Below are positions 36,515 through 45,183 of a stretch of 64,000 bases of DNA, piece by piece. Position 1 is the first letter of the stretch; the number at the start of each line of letters is the position of its first letter. Position numbers and translations under genes: made by a program. The notes beneath the pieces are model-generated. The model saw only the letters and a list, made by a program, of their open reading frames with translations, was not told the DNA's origin and made no database searches. The DNA comes from M3007 sp964539805. Its GTDB lineage: Bacteria > Bacteroidota > Bacteroidia > Chitinophagales > Saprospiraceae. The stretch is from assembly GCA_964539805.1 (NCBI GenBank), contig CAZIKN010000015.1, positions 6,747 through 70,746 on the forward strand, written 5' to 3'.

Positions 36515-37435
36515 TTACTCGCTCCTTATGATTTTGCCTGCCGCCGATTGATCGCGAACCGCCAATCGCCAAAAGTAAATACCTGGTGATGGCAAGGCTT
36601 CGGCAGGGATTTCTATTTGCACATTTCCACTGTTTACATTCATGGACTGACGAAAAACGGAGCGGCCTGAAGCATCAATAGTTTCAAATATAACACTTTC
36701 ATAATCAGGTGAATAAAACTGCAAATATGCGGTTCCTGCAGATGGGTTGGGTACTATTGATGCTTCTATCCTATGGTCTGGCTCATTGGTGTTGGAAGTT
36801 TGAGCCTCCACGCGGCACATCTCCACGCCCATAAAAACCAAAGTTTGTGCAGGAATGGCCGTGCCGAGAAAGTCATATCCCTGGGGAATAGGCTCACTAA
36901 GCGGATCGGGTTTGGGAAATACGTGAGTTTCCGGGTAAAAGCGCCATAACGGCAAAGTATCGTTGATAAAGCCCAAAACAGCCTTGCGACAAGCAATTAT
37001 ATCTGCGGAATCTACCCGGTTATTGCGATCCATATCAGCAGCAATGTATTGCCAGTTTTGGGTAAATGGTTTTGTGCCAGTGATGTGCTGGAGCATTCGT
37101 TCCATATTTTGAGCCAAATCGAAAGTTGTCAATCCTTTTAGCGGATCCGCGGTCTTTTGAACTTCCGCCCTAAGGGAGCCCAGTGCTGCACTATCCAAAA
37201 AAAGGCTCGCATTGCCTTGAAAATCAGTTTTTTCCCTATCCAATTCTTTCTCAGAATCTTTTTCAATTACTGTCGCCAGCGCTTCTTCTATTTCCAATGA
37301 GGTTTTGGCGTTTTTTGCCTTTATCTTTATGGTGCTGCTTCCATAACAAATAATAATCGGGGGAACTACATCATTTTGACCCTTGGCGATAGAAGCAAAT
37401 AAAACAAAAGATAAAAGAAAGGCGCACTTCTTCAT
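36515..37435 (-). CDS. Secreted protein with dockerin-like segment and T9SS sorting domain
   Basis: A protein of 306 residues from ATG at 37435 (MKKCAFLLSFVLFASIAKGQ), signal peptide included. A dockerin-like pair lies in the middle: TTFDLAQNMERMLQHITGTK, then IAADMDRNNRVDSADIIACRKAVLG with a calcium-loop look, followed by LWRFYPETHVFP. I know this arrangement from large surface proteins of Saprospiraceae. The end VPNPSAGTAYLQF to the terminus is a T9SS type A sorting domain. Here it stands alone on an unusually short protein. Confidence 0.85.
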   Translation of the reverse strand: MKKCAFLLSFVLFASIAKGQNDVVPPIIICYGSSTIKIKAKNAKTSLEIEEALATVIEKDSEKELDREKTDFQGNASLFLDSAALGSLRAEVQKTADPLKGLTTFDLAQNMERMLQHITGTKPFTQNWQYIAADMDRNNRVDSADIIACRKAVLGFINDTLPLWRFYPETHVFPKPDPLSEPIPQGYDFLGTAIPAQTLVFMGVEMCRVEAQTSNTNEPDHRIEASIVPNPSAGTAYLQFYSPDYESVIFETIDASGRSVFRQSMNVNSGNVQIEIPAEALPSPGIYFWRLAVRDQSAAGKIIRSE

Positions 37436-37571
37436 AAGCGTAAAAAATTGATAGTGAAGATTTTTGTGCAAAATTAAGGGAAATGCAATGTTATCATTGA
37501 CCAATATGCGTCAAATGGTGTTTTTCGCCGGAGTTACGCTTGTTTTGCTTCCACACAACACCAATGTCCGC

Positions 37572-37940
37572 CTAAATACCCATCCAAACCATCAATTTTG
37601 GCCCAAAAACCAGACAGCCCACTACCAAAGCAGCAATAGCGGCCAACAAAACGGCAGCGGCGGCGGCATCCTTGGCCTTGCCCGCCAAAGGGTGATAATC
37701 CGGTGATACGAGATCGGTCAGGTATTCCACCGCAGTATTCATGGCTTCCAGGGCCATCACCATACCGATGCAGATGCAGATGGCAATCCATTCCGAGGTG
37801 CTGATGTTCAAAACAATACCCAACACGATAGCCATAAAGGCTGCCAGTAGGTGAATGCGCATATTGTATTGTGTGCGCAATACATCGGCTACCCCTTTAA
37901 AGGCGTAGTAAAAACTTTTGATTCGCTTGGATAAGGACAT
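37572..37940 (-). CDS. dgkA: Diacylglycerol / undecaprenol kinase
   Basis: A small membrane kinase of 122 residues with three helices. The signature EAMNTAVEYLTDLVSPDYHPLAGKAKDAAAAAVLLAA is that of the DgkA family, which phosphorylates diacylglycerol or undecaprenol to recycle lipids. Its start overlaps the rhomboid stop by one base (TAATG), so the two are coupled. Confidence 0.93.
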   Translation of the reverse strand: MSLSKRIKSFYYAFKGVADVLRTQYNMRIHLLAAFMAIVLGIVLNISTSEWIAICICIGMVMALEAMNTAVEYLTDLVSPDYHPLAGKAKDAAAAAVLLAAIAALVVGCLVFGPKLMVWMGI

Positions 37941-38848
37941 TATTTTTTACTGGCCTCGAACAAAAAGGCTTTTTCCTCCTGCGTAAGGCTGTCATAGCCA
38001 TTGGCCTTGATCTTGTCCAAAATGGCATCCAATTTTTCCTGATGTGAGAGATCATGTTTGTCGCTCACATTGTTTGGCTTGCCTTGGCCCCCGCCCCTTG
38101 TGGTTTTAAAAACAGGCTGTTTGGGGCGTTTTTGATTGGAAAAGATTGTTTTGATGCGATCCAGAACATTGTTGAGCGGTTCTGTCATGTCTTTACCATC
38201 ACGCAGGCGGTACACAAAAAAACAGCCCATGACAAAACCCGCCAAGTGGGCAGCAGGCCCACCGGTACCCATGCGCCCCGCCACAGAAGCCAGATCAAGC
38301 AGTACCAAAACAAGCACAACGTATTTCACCTTTACACTGCCCAATAACAGCAATGGAACGCGGTACTCGGGTGCCAAAATAAGGGCAGCACCACCAAAGC
38401 CCATTACTGCCGCAGATGCCCCGAGCGCGTATATGCCCAATGAGGCGAATTGGGCAGTCAGCACAAAAACAGCCCCGCCCATAAAACCACAGATCAAATA
38501 AAGGGGCAAAATCCGACGATCACCGACCAGATCCCCAACGATGGTGCCAAAAAGGTACAGCCCAATCAGGTTGTTGAACAAGTGCCAAAATTCATCGTGC
38601 AGAAACATGTGGGTGCCAACCGTCCAGAACCGCCACATCAGTTTGTTCAGGTCGGCGGGAATCCAAAGGAAGTCCAACAGACGATAATACAGACCCTGTG
38701 GATGGCCCAAGGTGAAGCCGCCCAAGATGAGCCAGATCAATTTCAGCACTACAAATACGGCGAAATTGACGACTACCAGCTTCGTGACCATATTGCCCGC
38801 ACGAAGCGAATATTTAAAATCATCCCAAATTGAATTAAAGAGAGCCAT
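37940..38848 (-). CDS. Rhomboid family intramembrane serine protease
   Basis: A protein of 302 residues with six to seven membrane helices. The catalytic Ser145 is in GASAAVMG and His201 in AAHLAGFVMG, and HLFNNLIGLYLFG matches the HxxxN element. A cytoplasmic C-terminal tail of about 80 basic residues, predicted helical, follows. It cleaves membrane proteins; substrate unknown. Confidence 0.92.
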   Translation of the reverse strand: MALFNSIWDDFKYSLRAGNMVTKLVVVNFAVFVVLKLIWLILGGFTLGHPQGLYYRLLDFLWIPADLNKLMWRFWTVGTHMFLHDEFWHLFNNLIGLYLFGTIVGDLVGDRRILPLYLICGFMGGAVFVLTAQFASLGIYALGASAAVMGFGGAALILAPEYRVPLLLLGSVKVKYVVLVLVLLDLASVAGRMGTGGPAAHLAGFVMGCFFVYRLRDGKDMTEPLNNVLDRIKTIFSNQKRPKQPVFKTTRGGGQGKPNNVSDKHDLSHQEKLDAILDKIKANGYDSLTQEEKAFLFEASKK

Positions 38849-38931
38849 AGCGTTTATTGACAGAAGGGCGAAAGTTACGGCTTGTTGCGCATAATCAAAA
38901 TGTGGAATAGCATATAGGCCAAAAATGTTTG

Positions 38932-38939
38932 TACTTTTG
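38932..38939 (+). promoter_or_regulatory. TAnnTTTG element upstream of the M20 dipeptidase
   Basis: TACTTTTG lies 81 bp before the ATG at 39021. The intervening leader has two short hairpins, TTTTTGGCC/GGCCAAAAA (38950-38981) and AGATC/GATCT (38986-39000). No -33 match. Confidence 0.45.
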
Positions 38940-39020
38940 CAGCCTTAATTTTTTGGCCCCTGATATAAAAAAGGCCAAAAATCCGAGATCAACCGGATCT
39001 AATAAGTCCATTTTTAAAAG

Positions 39021-40409
39021 ATGAAGGAACTAAAATCGTATTTTAACAGCAATAAGGATCGTTTTTTGAGCGAGCTGCTCGAAATCCTCAAGATACCCAG
39101 CATCAGTGCTGATCCCAAATATGCACCCGATGTGCGCCGAATGGCAGAAGCCACTGCTGAGCACCTGCGCAAAGTGGGCGCGGATGCCGTTGAGGTGTTC
39201 GAAACCGCCGGCCACCCCATCGTTTATGGCGAAAAAATGGTGGACAAAAAAGCACCCACCGTGCTGGTGTATGGCCACTACGACGTACAACCCGCCGATC
39301 CGCTCGAACTTTGGGACAGCCCGCCCTTTGAACCGGTGGTCAAAAAGACCAAAAACCACCCGCAAGGTGCCATTTTTGCACGCGGCTCCTGCGATGACAA
39401 AGGCCAGTTCTTCATGCACGTCAAGGCATTTGAAATGATGCTCCAAAACAATCAACTGCCTTGCAATGTGAAATTCATGATAGAGGGCGAGGAGGAGGTT
39501 GGCTCCAAAAACTTGGAAAAATTTTGTACGGAAAACAAAAAGAAACTCGCTTGCGATGTAGTGCTCATATCCGATACAAGCATTATTGACAACGAAACGC
39601 CAAGCCTAACCGTGGGCCTGCGCGGCCTTTGCTATATGGAAGTGGAAGTCACCGGCCCCAACCGCGACCTGCATTCGGGCGTTTACGGTGGCGCTGTGCC
39701 AAACCCCATCAACGTACTGTGCGACATGATCTCCTCGCTCCACGACGAAAAACGCCGCATCACCGTCAAAGGCTTTTATGACGACGTGGAAAAAGTGAGC
39801 GCCAAGGAGCGGAAAATGATGAATCAGGCCCCGTTTGACGAAAAAGCCTACATCAAAGACCTGAAAATCGGCGAGCTCATGGGCGAAAAAGGCTACACCA
39901 CCATAGAGCGCACAGGCATCCGCCCCACCTTGGATGTCAATGGCATCTGGGGCGGCTATATCGGCGAAGGGGCCAAAACGGTGCTGCCCAGCAAGGCGTT
40001 TGCCAAAATATCTATGCGTTTGGTTCCCAATCAGGATCCCAAAAAGATCGAAAAGTTGTTTCAAAAGCACTTTGAATCCCTGGCTCCCAAGAGCGTAAAA
40101 GTAAAGGTAAATGCCCACCACGGCGGCTGGCCGGTGGTGACACCTACGGATTCCGTGGAGTACAAAGCAGCTGAAAGGGCCCTCGAAGCCGCCTTTGGCA
40201 AAAAGCCCCTGCCCCAGCGCGGTGGCGGCAGCATACCCATCGTGGCCATGTTCAAAAAAGTGTTCAATTGCAGCTCCATCCTCATGGGCTTTGGGCTTGA
40301 TTCCGATGACATCCACTCGCCCAATGAACATTATGGCTTATTCAATTTCTACAAAGGCATTGAAACCATTCCGTATTTTTACCAGTTTTATGCGGAGATG
40401 AAGAAGTAA
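39021..40409 (+). CDS. M20 family dipeptidase (carnosinase/CNDP-like)
   Basis: A two-zinc cytosolic dipeptidase of 462 residues. Metal ligands are seen in VYGHYDVQPADPLELW, GSCDDKGQ and EGEEEVGS, and the C-terminal His in DDIHSPNE. Members hydrolyse Xaa-His or Cys-Gly dipeptides. No signal peptide. It lies 76 bp ahead of aspS on the same strand. Confidence 0.92.
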   Translation: MKELKSYFNSNKDRFLSELLEILKIPSISADPKYAPDVRRMAEATAEHLRKVGADAVEVFETAGHPIVYGEKMVDKKAPTVLVYGHYDVQPADPLELWDSPPFEPVVKKTKNHPQGAIFARGSCDDKGQFFMHVKAFEMMLQNNQLPCNVKFMIEGEEEVGSKNLEKFCTENKKKLACDVVLISDTSIIDNETPSLTVGLRGLCYMEVEVTGPNRDLHSGVYGGAVPNPINVLCDMISSLHDEKRRITVKGFYDDVEKVSAKERKMMNQAPFDEKAYIKDLKIGELMGEKGYTTIERTGIRPTLDVNGIWGGYIGEGAKTVLPSKAFAKISMRLVPNQDPKKIEKLFQKHFESLAPKSVKVKVNAHHGGWPVVTPTDSVEYKAAERALEAAFGKKPLPQRGGGSIPIVAMFKKVFNCSSILMGFGLDSDDIHSPNEHYGLFNFYKGIETIPYFYQFYAEMKK

Positions 40410-40485
40410 TTTGAATCTGCAATGTGAAACACAAAACATCTAAAATCCCAACTGCGAAATGAAACCTCGCAGCACATCATACACC

Positions 40486-42288
40486 ATGTATCGTACCCAT
40501 AATTGCGGCGAACTTCGCCTTTCTGACGCACAAAAAATCGTAACCCTCAGCGGCTGGGCCGCCACCATACGCGACAAAGGCGGCCTGCTTTGGATTGATC
40601 TGCGCGACCGCTACGGCATCACACAACTCTATTTTGATGAAAGCCACACCGCACCCGAATTGGTCGCGCTGGCCCGCACCGTAGGCCGCGAATTCGTGCT
40701 GCAAGCCACGGGGGAAGTGATCGAGCGCGCCTCTAAAACCAACAAAATCCCTACGGGCGACATCGAAATAAAAGTATCCGAACTAAAAATCCTGAACGCG
40801 GCGAAAACTCCGCCCTTCACCATTCAGGACGACACGGATGGCGGTGACGACCTTCGCATGAAGTACCGATACCTTGATTTGCGCCGCAACGCTGTGCAGA
40901 AAAACCTCTTTTTCCGCTCTAACTTAGCCATAGAAACCCGCAAATACCTCGCGGAACAAGGGTTTATCGAGGTGGAAACACCTAATCTGATAAAAAGTAC
41001 ACCCGAGGGCGCACGCGACTTTGTGGTGCCGAGCCGCATGAACAAAGGCCAGTTCTATGCCCTGCCCCAAAGCCCCCAAACCTTCAAGCAAATCCTGATG
41101 GTAGCGGGTTTTGACAAATATTTCCAGATCGTGAAATGCTTCCGGGACGAAGACCTTCGTGCCGACCGCCAGCCCGAGTTTACCCAGATTGACTGTGAAA
41201 TGTCCTTCGTGCACCAAGAAGACATCCTCAACACCTTCGAGGGCTTGACCAAACACCTGTTCAAATCCGCCCTGGGCGTTGAATTGTCCGATTTTCCCCG
41301 CATGACCTACGACGAGGCCATGCGTCGCTACGGCTCGGACAAACCCGACCTGCGTTTTGAAATGGCCTTTACCGACCTGAAATCACCTGCGGGAAGCGAG
41401 TTTGGCAGCGGCGTGGATGTAGTGCCTGCCGGATTTCCTGTTTTTGACGGTGCTGAATCGGTCATCGCTATATGTGCGCCGGGCTGCGCCGAGTATTCCC
41501 GCAAGCAAATTGACGAGCTCACCGAGTGGGTCAAACGCCCACAAATCGGTGCCAAAGGTTTGGTTTATGTCAGATGCGAGGCCGATGGCAGTTACAAATC
41601 CAGCGTGGACAAATTTTACACGCCCGATACCTTAAAAATCTGGGCCGAAAAATGTGGCGCCAAACCCGGTGACCTGATCTTCATCCTTTGCGGCGAAGAC
41701 GAACGCACCCGCAAACAACTCTGCGAACTGCGCCTCGAAATGGGCAACCGTCTTGAACTGCGCAAACCCGACGAATTTAAGCCACTCTGGGTGGTTGATT
41801 TCCCACTTTTGGAATGGGATGAGGATGAAGCCCGCTTTTTTGCCATGCACCACCCCTTTACCTCGCCCAAGCCGCAGGACATACCCAAAATGGAAAGCGA
41901 CGACCGCACGACCCTCAAATCCATGCGTGCCGATGCTTATGATCTGGTGCTCAACGGCGTGGAAATCGGCGGCGGCTCCATCCGTATCCACGACCGCGAT
42001 TTGCAGGCGCGCAATTTCCGCCTCCTCGGCTTTACGCCCGAAGAAGCCGAAGCGCAGTTTGGCTTCTTGCTCGGTGCCTTTGAGTTTGGCGCGCCCCCGC
42101 ACGGTGGCATCGCCTTCGGTTTTGACCGCCTCAATGCCGTGATGAACGGTGCCAACTCCATCCGCGACTTTATCGCCTTCCCCAAAAACAATCAGGGACG
42201 TGATATGATGATTGATGCGCCGGACAGCATCAAACTAAAACAATTGGAGGAATTGGGCATACGGGTGGTGGAAGCGCCAAAGGGGTAG
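40486..42288 (+). CDS. aspS: Aspartyl-tRNA synthetase
   Basis: A class II synthetase of 600 residues from ATG at 40486 (MYRTHNCGELRLSD); nine further residues are possible from 40459. The OB-fold anticodon domain, the motif 2 FRDEDLRADRQPEFTQID, the bacterial GAD insertion and motif 3 GIAFGFDRL are present. It charges tRNA-Asp, or also tRNA-Asn in organisms with GatCAB. Confidence 0.96.
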   Translation: MYRTHNCGELRLSDAQKIVTLSGWAATIRDKGGLLWIDLRDRYGITQLYFDESHTAPELVALARTVGREFVLQATGEVIERASKTNKIPTGDIEIKVSELKILNAAKTPPFTIQDDTDGGDDLRMKYRYLDLRRNAVQKNLFFRSNLAIETRKYLAEQGFIEVETPNLIKSTPEGARDFVVPSRMNKGQFYALPQSPQTFKQILMVAGFDKYFQIVKCFRDEDLRADRQPEFTQIDCEMSFVHQEDILNTFEGLTKHLFKSALGVELSDFPRMTYDEAMRRYGSDKPDLRFEMAFTDLKSPAGSEFGSGVDVVPAGFPVFDGAESVIAICAPGCAEYSRKQIDELTEWVKRPQIGAKGLVYVRCEADGSYKSSVDKFYTPDTLKIWAEKCGAKPGDLIFILCGEDERTRKQLCELRLEMGNRLELRKPDEFKPLWVVDFPLLEWDEDEARFFAMHHPFTSPKPQDIPKMESDDRTTLKSMRADAYDLVLNGVEIGGGSIRIHDRDLQARNFRLLGFTPEEAEAQFGFLLGAFEFGAPPHGGIAFGFDRLNAVMNGANSIRDFIAFPKNNQGRDMMIDAPDSIKLKQLEELGIRVVEAPKG

Positions 42289-42320
42289 TGCCAGATCCGG
42301 CGAGTGGCCTGTCAATATAG

Positions 42321-42352
42321 GTGCGGGGTCGTAAGACCCCACGCACGGCGGG
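42321..42352 (+). terminator. GC-rich hairpin after aspS
   Basis: GGGGTC-GTAA-GACCCC is a perfect 6-bp stem, extended by GTGC/GCAC with a bulge. It lies 36 bp after the stop codon. There is no T-run, so it may act as a transcript end through other means. Confidence 0.45.
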
Positions 42353-42409
42353 TTTATCCGACCCCAAGAGGGCGGGTTTATCCGACACCACGCACGGCGG
42401 GCTTGTCCG
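42336..42409. repeat. Three imperfect 24-25 bp tandem repeats
   Basis: Units at 42336-42360, 42361-42384 and 42385-42409 share ACNCCA...GGCGGG(T/C)TT(A/G)TCCG. They are much richer in G and C than the flanks and non-coding. Confidence 0.85.
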
Positions 42410-42421
42410 AAAAATTTAGCA

Positions 42422-42499
42422 GTTGACTTAAGCCTTGCGGACTGTCGGTTTGACACCGACTGGTCCGCTAAGTGAGCATCTTTTTACCCTTAAGTCAAC
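42422..42499. repeat. 78-bp element with nested inverted repeats
   Basis: Perfect outer arms GTTGACTTAAG and CTTAAGTCAAC (11 bp) enclose a second cruciform: GCGGAC-t-GTCGGT-TTGAC-ACCGAC-tg-GTCCGC. The element resembles a small palindromic mobile repeat; the ends do not match integron attC rules. Confidence 0.75.
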
Positions 42500-42836
42500 A
42501 GCATTGATCCCGCGCCAGCGAAGAAATTAGTAACTTTCATTCGCCTGACCAGAGGACAAACCCTTCTCAAATGCAACTCTGACTGAAGTAAGAATATAAC
42601 CTAACAGGTTTGTTCCTTTCCAATGATTAACATGGAATCGCATTGGATCATCTGCGGATCTGCCTAATTCAGAACTCACTTTAACTTAATGAATTGAAAT
42701 CTTTTAAGAACAAAGCCGAAGCGAACTAATAGACCTGTTGGTAACAGCAAAACCTTAAACGTCAATGAACGGAATTGCTCACGCACCCATAAAAAATAGG
42801 ACATAAAGTGTGCTTAAAAGATTCGTAAACTTGCCC
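42500..42836. other. Gap between convergent genes, no gene seen
   Basis: About 340 AT-rich bases after the palindromic element. I find no open frame with recognisable content, no tRNA and no further strong repeat. Confidence 0.6.
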
Positions 42837-44045
42837 TCACGCCAGCACTTTACTTACCCATTCGGGGTAAAACATCAGTTCAAAATCGGTTTGTTGGAGC
42901 ATTTCATGGGCTTGTTGACGATTTAGGCCAAAAAAATCGGCAACTTTCCGGTGTGAAAGCGAAATGCCTTTCTCTGTTTTGGCCTCTTCCAGGTCTTTTA
43001 CGGCTGAGCGCAGCAGCTTGATCAGCAGGCGGAAACCCGCGTGTTGTGCCAAGGCCTTTATTTTTTCGTTGTTGCGTGCAACCACCATTTCGTAGTAAAA
43101 GTTGGGCGTTTCCAAGTTATTGAGTCCCATTTGGGCGGCCATTTCAGCTATATCAGTGGTTTTAAACTTAAAAATATCGTATTTCTCGCCACGCTCGTCC
43201 ATGCCTCGCACACCCCGCTCCGCCCAATCAGCACTAAGTATAAGGCCAATAAGGCCTACAATGCCGCCTTCGTGTGCTTGTAGTTTTTGGGCAAACCCGG
43301 CCTCGAGCGCAGGCAGACTCATCACATCTATGGTGTTGTGTTCATGTCCTGCAAACTGGAGCAAGGTCCTGTATTCGCGCTCTGCCGTGCTTTTTGACTG
43401 ATAATAGATATGACAATGCGGGTTGTCGTTGGTGGCCGGGGTAAGGAGGTAGCGCAAGAGCGAGCCAAGGTCTGCAAAACGGCCTTTAGGGGCTGCTACA
43501 AGCATGGCATGGCGCACGGCATTGGCCTTAACCAAGCGGGCTACGCGCACCAGATCACTGTCATGGTCTGCCACTGTGCTGCCCAAAAAACCGACATCTA
43601 TTTTGTTGGTATGCAGCAGGTCTGCAACTTCGCCGGAGTGGAAAAAGCCATGCCGATAAGGGTCAAAAGGCTCCAAACGTTCACCGCGTTTGCTGTAAGC
43701 TACCTGATGGGTATCTGCATGCGCATAAGCGGTCAAGGATACGGCGTCAAAAAACTCCTTGTTCGCGCTGTGTTCGTTCATCCACACCAAAGGAGCTGCC
43801 CAAAATCCCTGGGTGAAGCCCACAAAAAGACGATTATCCGTGTCGGGCATGGTAATATCTAAGGCGGCACAAACATCCAAGTAAAGTTCTTCATTGCCTT
43901 CCAAGCCGTGTTCCAGGCGGCTAAGTCTCGGAATATCTATCTTTTTTGCCCCTTTTTGGGTTAATAACTCCAAAAATTGCTTTTGCCCCATACCAACTGA
44001 CTCCCGGTAGTCGCGGATAATTTGACCAATTTTCAATTTTTCCAT
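42837..44045 (-). CDS. XRE-type HTH regulator fused to a solute-binding-protein-like domain
   Basis: A cytoplasmic protein of 402 residues. Residues about 5-62 form a Cro/CI-type helix-turn-helix (IGQIIRDYRESVGMGQKQF ... IPRLSRLEHG). Residues about 75-300 resemble type 2 periplasmic binding proteins of the NMT1/phosphonate kind, for example KIDVGFLGSTVADHDSDLVRVA. The end holds a second HTH-like stretch, SHRKVADFFGLNRQQAHEML. It would be a ligand-responsive DNA-binding protein like LysR regulators but with another DNA-binding domain. It is divergent from a membrane-protein operon with palindromic operators between. The architecture is unusual; the domain call is by eye. Confidence 0.75.
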   Translation of the reverse strand: MEKLKIGQIIRDYRESVGMGQKQFLELLTQKGAKKIDIPRLSRLEHGLEGNEELYLDVCAALDITMPDTDNRLFVGFTQGFWAAPLVWMNEHSANKEFFDAVSLTAYAHADTHQVAYSKRGERLEPFDPYRHGFFHSGEVADLLHTNKIDVGFLGSTVADHDSDLVRVARLVKANAVRHAMLVAAPKGRFADLGSLLRYLLTPATNDNPHCHIYYQSKSTAEREYRTLLQFAGHEHNTIDVMSLPALEAGFAQKLQAHEGGIVGLIGLILSADWAERGVRGMDERGEKYDIFKFKTTDIAEMAAQMGLNNLETPNFYYEMVVARNNEKIKALAQHAGFRLLIKLLRSAVKDLEEAKTEKGISLSHRKVADFFGLNRQQAHEMLQQTDFELMFYPEWVSKVLA

Positions 44046-44046
44046 T

Positions 44047-44146
44047 TTTGTAAAATTTATACAAATTTATAACAAATTGTACAATCAAACAAATTTTTAT
44101 TATAATTACAACTCCCCCAATTTTGCCTTGTAAAACAATAATACAA
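44047..44146. promoter_or_regulatory. Cluster of TTGTA/TACAA palindromes (putative operators)
   Basis: The divergent intergenic region holds TTTGTA-N7-TACAAA (44047-44065), the perfect palindrome ATTGTACAAT (44076-44085) and TTGTA-N9-TACAA (44128-44146). The first abuts the regulator start codon and the last touches the start of the membrane-protein gene. Repetition of one half-site at both ends fits autoregulation and control of the neighbour by the XRE protein. Confidence 0.6.
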
Positions 44147-45132
44147 TGAACGAAATTATCCTCAAATCGCTCTCCGCAGCAGAAATCAGAACCCTTCAAA
44201 ATCCCAACCAGGAGCAGGTTAGACAAACCTTGCCATTGCTCCTCAAGGAAATGGCTCTAAAAGGTTGGGTCACCGTACGCCAGCACACGCCTAAAATATC
44301 AGACAACCTACAGCCGCTGGTTATTCTAGGTCTCTTTAGCGCCTTGCTTTATGTGATCCAGCCTGTGATGTTCATGATTTTTGCCGTCATTGCCTTTGTC
44401 ATTCTGGCAAGTATCTTTAGCCAAAAAATCGAGTTTCAGATTACCCCAAAAGGTCATAATGCTCTGCAAGCATCTGCCCAATCTACAGTACTGATCACTT
44501 TGCTCCGCGAACTTCAAGCGACTATAGGAAACAAAGAGCGCTGTACTATGCAGAACCTAAAAAAGCAACTGCGGGAAAAATACCAGGACAACAATGGATT
44601 TCACCAAAACCTGCTCCTACACTCGCTTACTTCCCAATCCTTGCTTATAAAACAATCCGATGCCAGCTATATACCCACCGGATTGGGCCATGATGTTCTC
44701 GCACAAGTAGAAATAAAAATAAAGGAGGCCAGGGAATTGCCCCCACTCATTAGGGCCCAGTCATCACAAGCATTGGCTTGGGCAGCAGCCCTCGGCGCTA
44801 TTGTGCTGCTGACGCCAGATATGGAAGGGTATTTTGCTCCGCTCCTCGAACTCGGGTTTTATGAAATGGACCTTGAGAACGAAAGTGAAAAGCATGCTTA
44901 CTCAAGTGACGGCGGCACCACCTATATTGACAACAACGATCAGGAAAAACATCCGGACCCTGATGCTGACTGGGGTGACAATAGTGACTTCTTAGATGGC
45001 TTGTTCAGTAGTCATGACGGCGGCCTCTCTTCTGACAGCACTGGCGGATGCGGGAGTGGTTGTGGTATTGATGGCAGCGGCTGTGGTAGTAGTGGTTGTG
45101 GTAGTGGCTGCGGTGGTGGCTGTGGTTCTTGA
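44146..45132 (+). CDS. Membrane protein with Cys/Gly-rich C-terminal tail (TIGR04222-like)
   Basis: A protein of 328 residues. A helical N-terminal part is followed by two closely packed hydrophobic segments (about 63-105), a soluble middle domain, a further hydrophobic stretch near 209-222, an acidic linker, and a tail of six cysteines spaced by Gly and Ser (about 299-327, GCGSGCGIDGSGCGSSGCGS). Such tails occur in TIGR04222-type membrane proteins, which often lie beside GRDP-like genes as here. Function unknown; metal binding or modification of the tail is possible. Regulated presumably by the divergent XRE protein. Confidence 0.72.
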   Translation: MNEIILKSLSAAEIRTLQNPNQEQVRQTLPLLLKEMALKGWVTVRQHTPKISDNLQPLVILGLFSALLYVIQPVMFMIFAVIAFVILASIFSQKIEFQITPKGHNALQASAQSTVLITLLRELQATIGNKERCTMQNLKKQLREKYQDNNGFHQNLLLHSLTSQSLLIKQSDASYIPTGLGHDVLAQVEIKIKEARELPPLIRAQSSQALAWAAALGAIVLLTPDMEGYFAPLLELGFYEMDLENESEKHAYSSDGGTTYIDNNDQEKHPDPDADWGDNSDFLDGLFSSHDGGLSSDSTGGCGSGCGIDGSGCGSSGCGSGCGGGCGS

Positions 45133-45183
45133 TGCTAAAGTATTGATAATTAATTTTTTAGAGAAATAAAAATACCATTTGTT

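Noticed and set aside
39606..40331. 241-codon minus-strand frame
   Set aside because: Antisense shadow of the M20 dipeptidase.
42422..42499. Integron attC site or tRNA gene
   Set aside because: The outer arms do not carry the RYYYAAC/GTTRRRY ends required of attC, and there is no T-loop or acceptor stem of a tRNA.
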